This document shows, piece after piece, positions 60,303 to 64,000 of a stretch of DNA of 64,000 bases (its first letter is position 1; the number at the start of each line of letters is the position of its first letter). The DNA lies in the NCBI RefSeq assembly GCF_000023105.1, contig NC_012669.1, positions 1,612,001-1,676,000 on the forward strand, read 5' to 3'. The notes beneath the pieces were generated by a model. The model was not told the origin of the DNA, searched no databases, and worked only from the letters and a program-made list of their open reading frames with translations. The stretch is from Beutenbergia cavernae DSM 12333. GTDB taxonomy: Bacteria; Actinomycetota; Actinomycetes; Actinomycetales; Beutenbergiaceae. The position numbers and the translations under genes were made by a program.

Positions 60303-63300
60303 TCAGCCGAGCAGGGCGCGCAGGTCGTCCGCCGTGAGGTTCCCGCCGCCGACGGGACGCCGCCTCTCGGGCTGCGCCGCGCCGTCGTCGGCCCCGCCGT
60401 TCGTCCCGTTCTCCTCGACCCCGAGCACGCCGGCGACGAGCGCGCGCTTCGCGCCCTGCAGCGCCATCACCTTCTCCTCGATGGTGTCGGTGGCGACGAG
60501 CCGGTACACCATCACCGGCTTCGTCTGCCCGATGCGGTGCGCCCGGTCGACGGCCTGCTCCTCGGTCGCGGGGTTCCACCACGGGTCGGCGAGCACGGCG
60601 TAGTCCGCCATCGCGAGGTTGAGGCCGACGCCGCCCGCCTTGAGGCTGATGAGGAACACCGGATCGGTGCCCTCCGCGAAGCCGCGGATGACGGCGTCCC
60701 TGCGGCGGGTGGTGCCGTCGAGGTAGGAGTAAGCGAGCCCGGCGGCGTCGAGGCGTGCGCCGATCATCGCCAGGTAGCGCGTGAACTGGCTGAACACGAG
60801 CACGCGGTGACCCTCCGCGGCGGCCTCGGTGAGCAGTGGGAGCAGGGCGTCGAGCTTGGAGCCCGGGGCCGCGGAGTCGGCGTCCACGAGGGTCGGGTCG
60901 ATCGCCAGCTGCCGCAGCCGGGTGAGGGCGCTGAGGACCTCGACGCGGTTGCGGTCGAGGTCGTCGGCCAGGCGCAGCACGCGCTGGCGCTCGCGGTGCA
61001 GGTGCCGGTCGTACACGCGCCGGTGCGCGGGGGAGAGCTCCACCTGGATCACCTGCTCCTGCTTCGGTGGCAGGTCGGTGGCGACCTCCTCCTTGGTGCG
61101 CCGCAGCAGGAACGGCGCGATCCGCCGTCGGAGCCGGGCGAGCAGCTTCGCGGTCGGAGCGTTCCCGCGCTCGATCGGCTTGCGGTACACCTCGCCGAAC
61201 TGCGCCGGGCTGCCGAGCAGCCCCGGCGCGACGAGCGCGAACATCGACCACAGCTCCGCGAGGTTGTTCTCCATCGGCGTGCCGGTGATCGCGAACGTCA
61301 CGGGGGCGCCGACCTTCTTCGCGCTCGCGAACGACTTCGACGCGTGGTTCTTGACGTTCTGCGCCTCGTCGAGCACGAGCCCGGCGACGCCGAGCGAGGC
61401 GTACTCCTCGACGTCCAGCCGCAGCAGGGCGTACGACGTGACGACGACGTCGGCCCCGGAGGTCAGCTCCGCGAGGGGTGTGCGGCGCTTCCGCCGCGTG
61501 GCGTCGACGACGGCGACCCGCAGGTCGGGAGCGAAGCGCGCCGCCTCCGCGGCCCAGTTGGGGACGACCGACGTGGGCGCGACGACGAGCCACGGCGCGT
61601 GGGCGCCGGCGTCGCTCGGGCCTGCCTCGGCCTCGGCGACAGCGCCGTCGGCCCGCTCCTCACGATCGTCCAGGATCATGGCGAGCGTCTGCACGGTCTT
61701 GCCGAGGCCCATGTCGTCGGCGAGCACGCCCCCGAGCCCGCTGCGGCGCAGCTGCGCGAGCCACTCGAACCCGAGGCGCTGGTAGGGCCGCAGGTCGGCG
61801 CGGAGCCCGCGCGGCACCGGCGGCGGCTCGGGCGGGTGCTCGGCCGCGCGTCGCAAGGCGTCGAACCACGCGTGCTCGGCCGTCTGCACCAGGCCGAGCG
61901 CGAGCAGCTCCTCCCACCACGACGTCTGGAGCTTGCTCACCCGCAGGCCGGTGCGGCGCTGGTCGACGAGCGCGCGGCCCTCCGCGATGAGCTCGCGCAG
62001 GCGCTGCAGCTCGGGGTCCGCGAGCGTGACGAAGCCGCCGTCCGGGAGGAAGAGCGCGTCGGCGCCCTGGGTCAGGGCCGTGATGACGTGGCCGATCGGC
62101 ACGTCGTGCCCGCCGACCTGCATCGTGACCTCGAGGTCGAACCAGTCCCGCTCCTTCTCGGCCACGGAGACCCGGACCTGCGGCGCGCCGGCGTCGCGGA
62201 AGGTGGGCAGCTCCGTGTGGCCGAGGACCACGCCGAGCGCCCGGAGCTGCGGGACGACGTCGGTCACGAGCGTGACGACGTCGAGACCCCGCACGCTGCC
62301 TCTGGGACGCAACCGGGCGCCGTCGTCGTCGAGCAGCAGCGGGAGCGGCGCGAGGGCGTCGACGACGGCGGCGGTCAGGGCGGCCTCGGCGTCGGCGTCG
62401 CGCGGCGGATCGGACCCGCTCGCCGCGAGGTCCAGCGGGCCGTAGCCCTGGCCGGTCTCGTCGCGGTAGTGCCAGGACCACGCGAGGTGCGCGTGGGGGA
62501 CGGCGCCCGCGTCGGCCCGCGTGACGTCCAGCTCGAGGTGGAGGGCGGGGGGCGGCGGCGGGGTCGGCGTGAAGCTCTCGTCCGGGGAGAGCCACTCCTG
62601 CCGCGTGATCCGCGGCAGCACGGTGTGCTCGAACGTGCCGCGGTCCGCGGCGGGGACGACGACGCCGTCGCGGTCGGCGGCGAGGGCGTGCCACGACGAC
62701 GTGGCGGGTGGGTCGAGCGCGGCGAGGTGGACGCCGTCGTCGTCGCGCCACGCCAGTCCGTGCGGCGGTTCGCCGAGGAGGACGGCGCGGCTCGGGTCGG
62801 CGATCCCGGGGTGGCGCAGCTCGGCGCGCACGGACAGCGAGCCGTCGGCGTTCGCGCGGATCGTGACCGGGGCCGTGCCGGTGGCCTGCTCGAGCGTGAC
62901 GCGCCGCCCGTTGCCCGGTTCGACGAGCGGCACGCCGGCGTCGACCAGGCGGCGCAGGGCCGGCCACAGCGACGGGCTCGGAACCTGCTCGAGCGCGAGC
63001 CAGGTGGGTTCGGCGTAGGCGTAGGGGTCGACGGCTTCGCCGAGGCGCCGGACGGCGTCGAGCGCCTCGACGTGGAGCCGGTCGGCGCCGTTGATCCAGC
63101 CGCCGCGGACGGACGACCACGCCGCCCCGGAGCTGACCCAGCGGGCGCGCTTGCCGCGGCGGAGCGGTCGGGCGCGGACCGAGCCGGGGGAGCCGTGGTC
63201 GCGCCAGCGGCCGTAGCGCTCGGGGCGCGCCTCGCCGTCGTCGGGCAGGCGCGGTGGCGTGAGCTCGAGGGCGAGCGCGAGGGGGAGGGCGTCGCGCTGC

Positions 63301-63659
63301 GGGGGCGGGAAGACGTCGTCTAGCGTGGTCTGCCACCGCGGCGTCGCCCCGGCCCGCGGCGCGGCGTCGGTGCGCGCGCTCGCCAGGGCGGTGAGGAGCA
63401 GGGCGACGCAGTGCTTGCAGTTCTCGGACACGGGGCACGAGCACTGGCCGACGACGTCGTCGATCACCCCGTAGCGGCTCGTCTCGTACCGGACGACGAG
63501 GTTGTAGACGCGTCCGCCGGAGCCGCGGCAGCTGCCGAAGACGACGCCGTCGTCGGGGTCGTGGGCGAGCACCCGGGCGCGATCGGCCCGGGCGTACTCG
63601 CGCCCGGCCTCGAAGGCGTGCCGACCCACGATCGCGATGAGCTCGACCGGGCTGTGCAC
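60303..63659 (-). CDS. SNF2 family helicase with N-terminal SWIM zinc finger
   Basis: A 1118-residue Swi2/Snf2 ATPase. A SWIM zinc finger CxCx5CxH is at residues 73-83 (QCSCPVSENCKH). A long middle region (about 100-600) is specific to bacterial RapA-unlike SNF2 proteins. The ATPase core has LADDMGLGKTVQTLA (about 652), motif II DEAQNVKNH, TGTPMENNLAELWSMF and, at the C-terminus, QAVDRAHRIGQTKPVMVYRLV. Such proteins are thought to remodel protein-DNA complexes or assist repair. TAACCT sits 6 nt before the GTG at 63659. Confidence 0.95.
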   Translation of the reverse strand: MHSPVELIAIVGRHAFEAGREYARADRARVLAHDPDDGVVFGSCRGSGGRVYNLVVRYETSRYGVIDDVVGQCSCPVSENCKHCVALLLTALASARTDAAPRAGATPRWQTTLDDVFPPPQRDALPLALALELTPPRLPDDGEARPERYGRWRDHGSPGSVRARPLRRGKRARWVSSGAAWSSVRGGWINGADRLHVEALDAVRRLGEAVDPYAYAEPTWLALEQVPSPSLWPALRRLVDAGVPLVEPGNGRRVTLEQATGTAPVTIRANADGSLSVRAELRHPGIADPSRAVLLGEPPHGLAWRDDDGVHLAALDPPATSSWHALAADRDGVVVPAADRGTFEHTVLPRITRQEWLSPDESFTPTPPPPPALHLELDVTRADAGAVPHAHLAWSWHYRDETGQGYGPLDLAASGSDPPRDADAEAALTAAVVDALAPLPLLLDDDGARLRPRGSVRGLDVVTLVTDVVPQLRALGVVLGHTELPTFRDAGAPQVRVSVAEKERDWFDLEVTMQVGGHDVPIGHVITALTQGADALFLPDGGFVTLADPELQRLRELIAEGRALVDQRRTGLRVSKLQTSWWEELLALGLVQTAEHAWFDALRRAAEHPPEPPPVPRGLRADLRPYQRLGFEWLAQLRRSGLGGVLADDMGLGKTVQTLAMILDDREERADGAVAEAEAGPSDAGAHAPWLVVAPTSVVPNWAAEAARFAPDLRVAVVDATRRKRRTPLAELTSGADVVVTSYALLRLDVEEYASLGVAGLVLDEAQNVKNHASKSFASAKKVGAPVTFAITGTPMENNLAELWSMFALVAPGLLGSPAQFGEVYRKPIERGNAPTAKLLARLRRRIAPFLLRRTKEEVATDLPPKQEQVIQVELSPAHRRVYDRHLHRERQRVLRLADDLDRNRVEVLSALTRLRQLAIDPTLVDADSAAPGSKLDALLPLLTEAAAEGHRVLVFSQFTRYLAMIGARLDAAGLAYSYLDGTTRRRDAVIRGFAEGTDPVFLISLKAGGVGLNLAMADYAVLADPWWNPATEEQAVDRAHRIGQTKPVMVYRLVATDTIEEKVMALQGAKRALVAGVLGVEENGTNGGADDGAAQPERRRPVGGGNLTADDLRALLG

Positions 63660-63665
63660 GATTCG

Positions 63666-63671
63666 AGGTTA
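63666..63671 (-). promoter_or_regulatory. -10 box of leaderless promoter (SNF2 helicase)
   Basis: TAACCT on the minus strand, 6 nt before the GTG at 63659. Confidence 0.5.
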
Positions 63672-63717
63672 CGTTGCGGCGCCCACACTCGTGCCGCGCC
63701 GTCCACAGGCAGGCGCG

Positions 63718-64000
63718 CTATGCGCGGGCCCCGAGATACGACGGCACCGTCAGCGGAGAACCTCCGGCCATGGCCGATTCGTGCGCCACGATCCCGACCG
63801 CCGTCCAGGCCGCCGCTCGTCGATGATCCACGTACGGCGCCCGCTCCTCGACGATGCTCGAGACGAACTCGTGCACGAGGTGCGGATGGGATCCGCCGTG
63901 ACCCCCGCCCTGGACCACGGACAGGTGGTCCTCGGAGTCGTGGACCAGCGCCCGGGTGTAGCGGTGCAGAGGTTCGGGAAGGAGGTCGAGGCGGTCCGGC
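63718..64000 (-). CDS. Gfo/Idh/MocA family oxidoreductase (5' part beyond window)
   Basis: The last 93 residues of a minus-strand gene whose frame stays open to the window edge. Translation reads HRYTRALVHDSEDHLSVV, then a GGHGGSHPHLVHEFVSSI segment and EERAPYVDHRRAAAWTAVGIVAHESAM, the C-terminal pattern of Gfo/Idh/MocA NAD(P)-dependent sugar oxidoreductases, with the conserved GSHPHLVHEF helix. The start and cofactor domain are outside. It stops 59 nt upstream of the SNF2 start and may precede that gene on the transcript. Confidence 0.8.
   Translation of the reverse strand, partial: PDRLDLLPEPLHRYTRALVHDSEDHLSVVQGGGHGGSHPHLVHEFVSSIVEERAPYVDHRRAAAWTAVGIVAHESAMAGGSPLTVPSYLGARA

Noticed and set aside
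60537-63323. 928-codon open frame on the plus strand opposite the SNF2 helicase
   Set aside because: High-GC shadow frame: Arg/Gly/Ala/Glu-rich, no domain, and wholly antisense to a gene with complete helicase motifs.

Overview
The window is one high-GC chromosomal segment of an actinobacterium. The base composition, the F420-type LLM and PPOX oxidoreductases, the DUF2510 and DUF3516 proteins, the MmcQ and DUF6882 families, and the many start codons placed 6-7 nt after a TANNNT box (leaderless promoters) all fit a Micrococcales-like soil organism. A relative of Beutenbergia or Cellulomonas is a guess from gene content, not a proof. No rRNA, tRNA, CRISPR array, transposase or phage gene is visible.

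Region 1 (1-14034) is a core branched-chain amino acid block: ilvB (cut by the window start), ilvN, ilvC, leuB, ilvE and citramalate synthase cimA. It is interrupted by small housekeeping genes: a hydrolase, nth, an epimerase-like protein, an SMP-30 protein, ASCH and membrane proteins, and an LLM oxidoreductase divergent from a TetR regulator. cimA is preceded by a leaderless 14-codon leader peptide ending in Leu-Leu-Leu-Ile-Thr and a textbook U-tract terminator, a transcription attenuator.

Region 2 (14147-21929) is mostly housekeeping: a cupin-type XRE regulator divergent from a CPFC thioredoxin-reductase-like enzyme, a coiled-coil membrane protein, a permuted lipoate ligase, a base-excision glycosylase, an F420/PPOX protein, the PLP homeostasis protein YggS and a pentapeptide protein. 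Region 3 (22044-30784) is a glycan locus: a DUF4185 protein, a GntR regulator, a DapA/NanA-family lyase, a cytosolic sialidase, a binding-protein transporter without its own ATPase, and a secreted sialidase. A 20-bp palindrome sits between the divergent sialidase and transporter operons.

Region 4 (30799-42990) holds YbaK, two tandem DUF2510 proteins, a DUF3516 helicase, a HTH protein, DUF6882, an alpha-L-fucosidase, RlmC, and a GntR-deaminase-amidohydrolase group. Region 5 (43086-57591) is a long single-direction catabolic cluster: SMP-30 lactonase, SDR dehydrogenase, ABC transporter, GH2 glycosidase, class III aminotransferase, M81 (MlrC-like) peptidase, enolase-superfamily dehydratase and secreted 5'-nucleotidase, closed by a convergent IclR gene. 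Its promoters share a repeated TKCACRATGCG element with the IclR promoter. The combination suggests uptake, deglycosylation, and oxidative non-phosphorylative breakdown of an amide-bearing sugar derivative; the substrate is unknown. The window ends with an MFS transporter, a methyltransferase, an SRPBCC-like protein, a SWIM/SNF2 helicase and the 3' end of a Gfo/Idh/MocA oxidoreductase.
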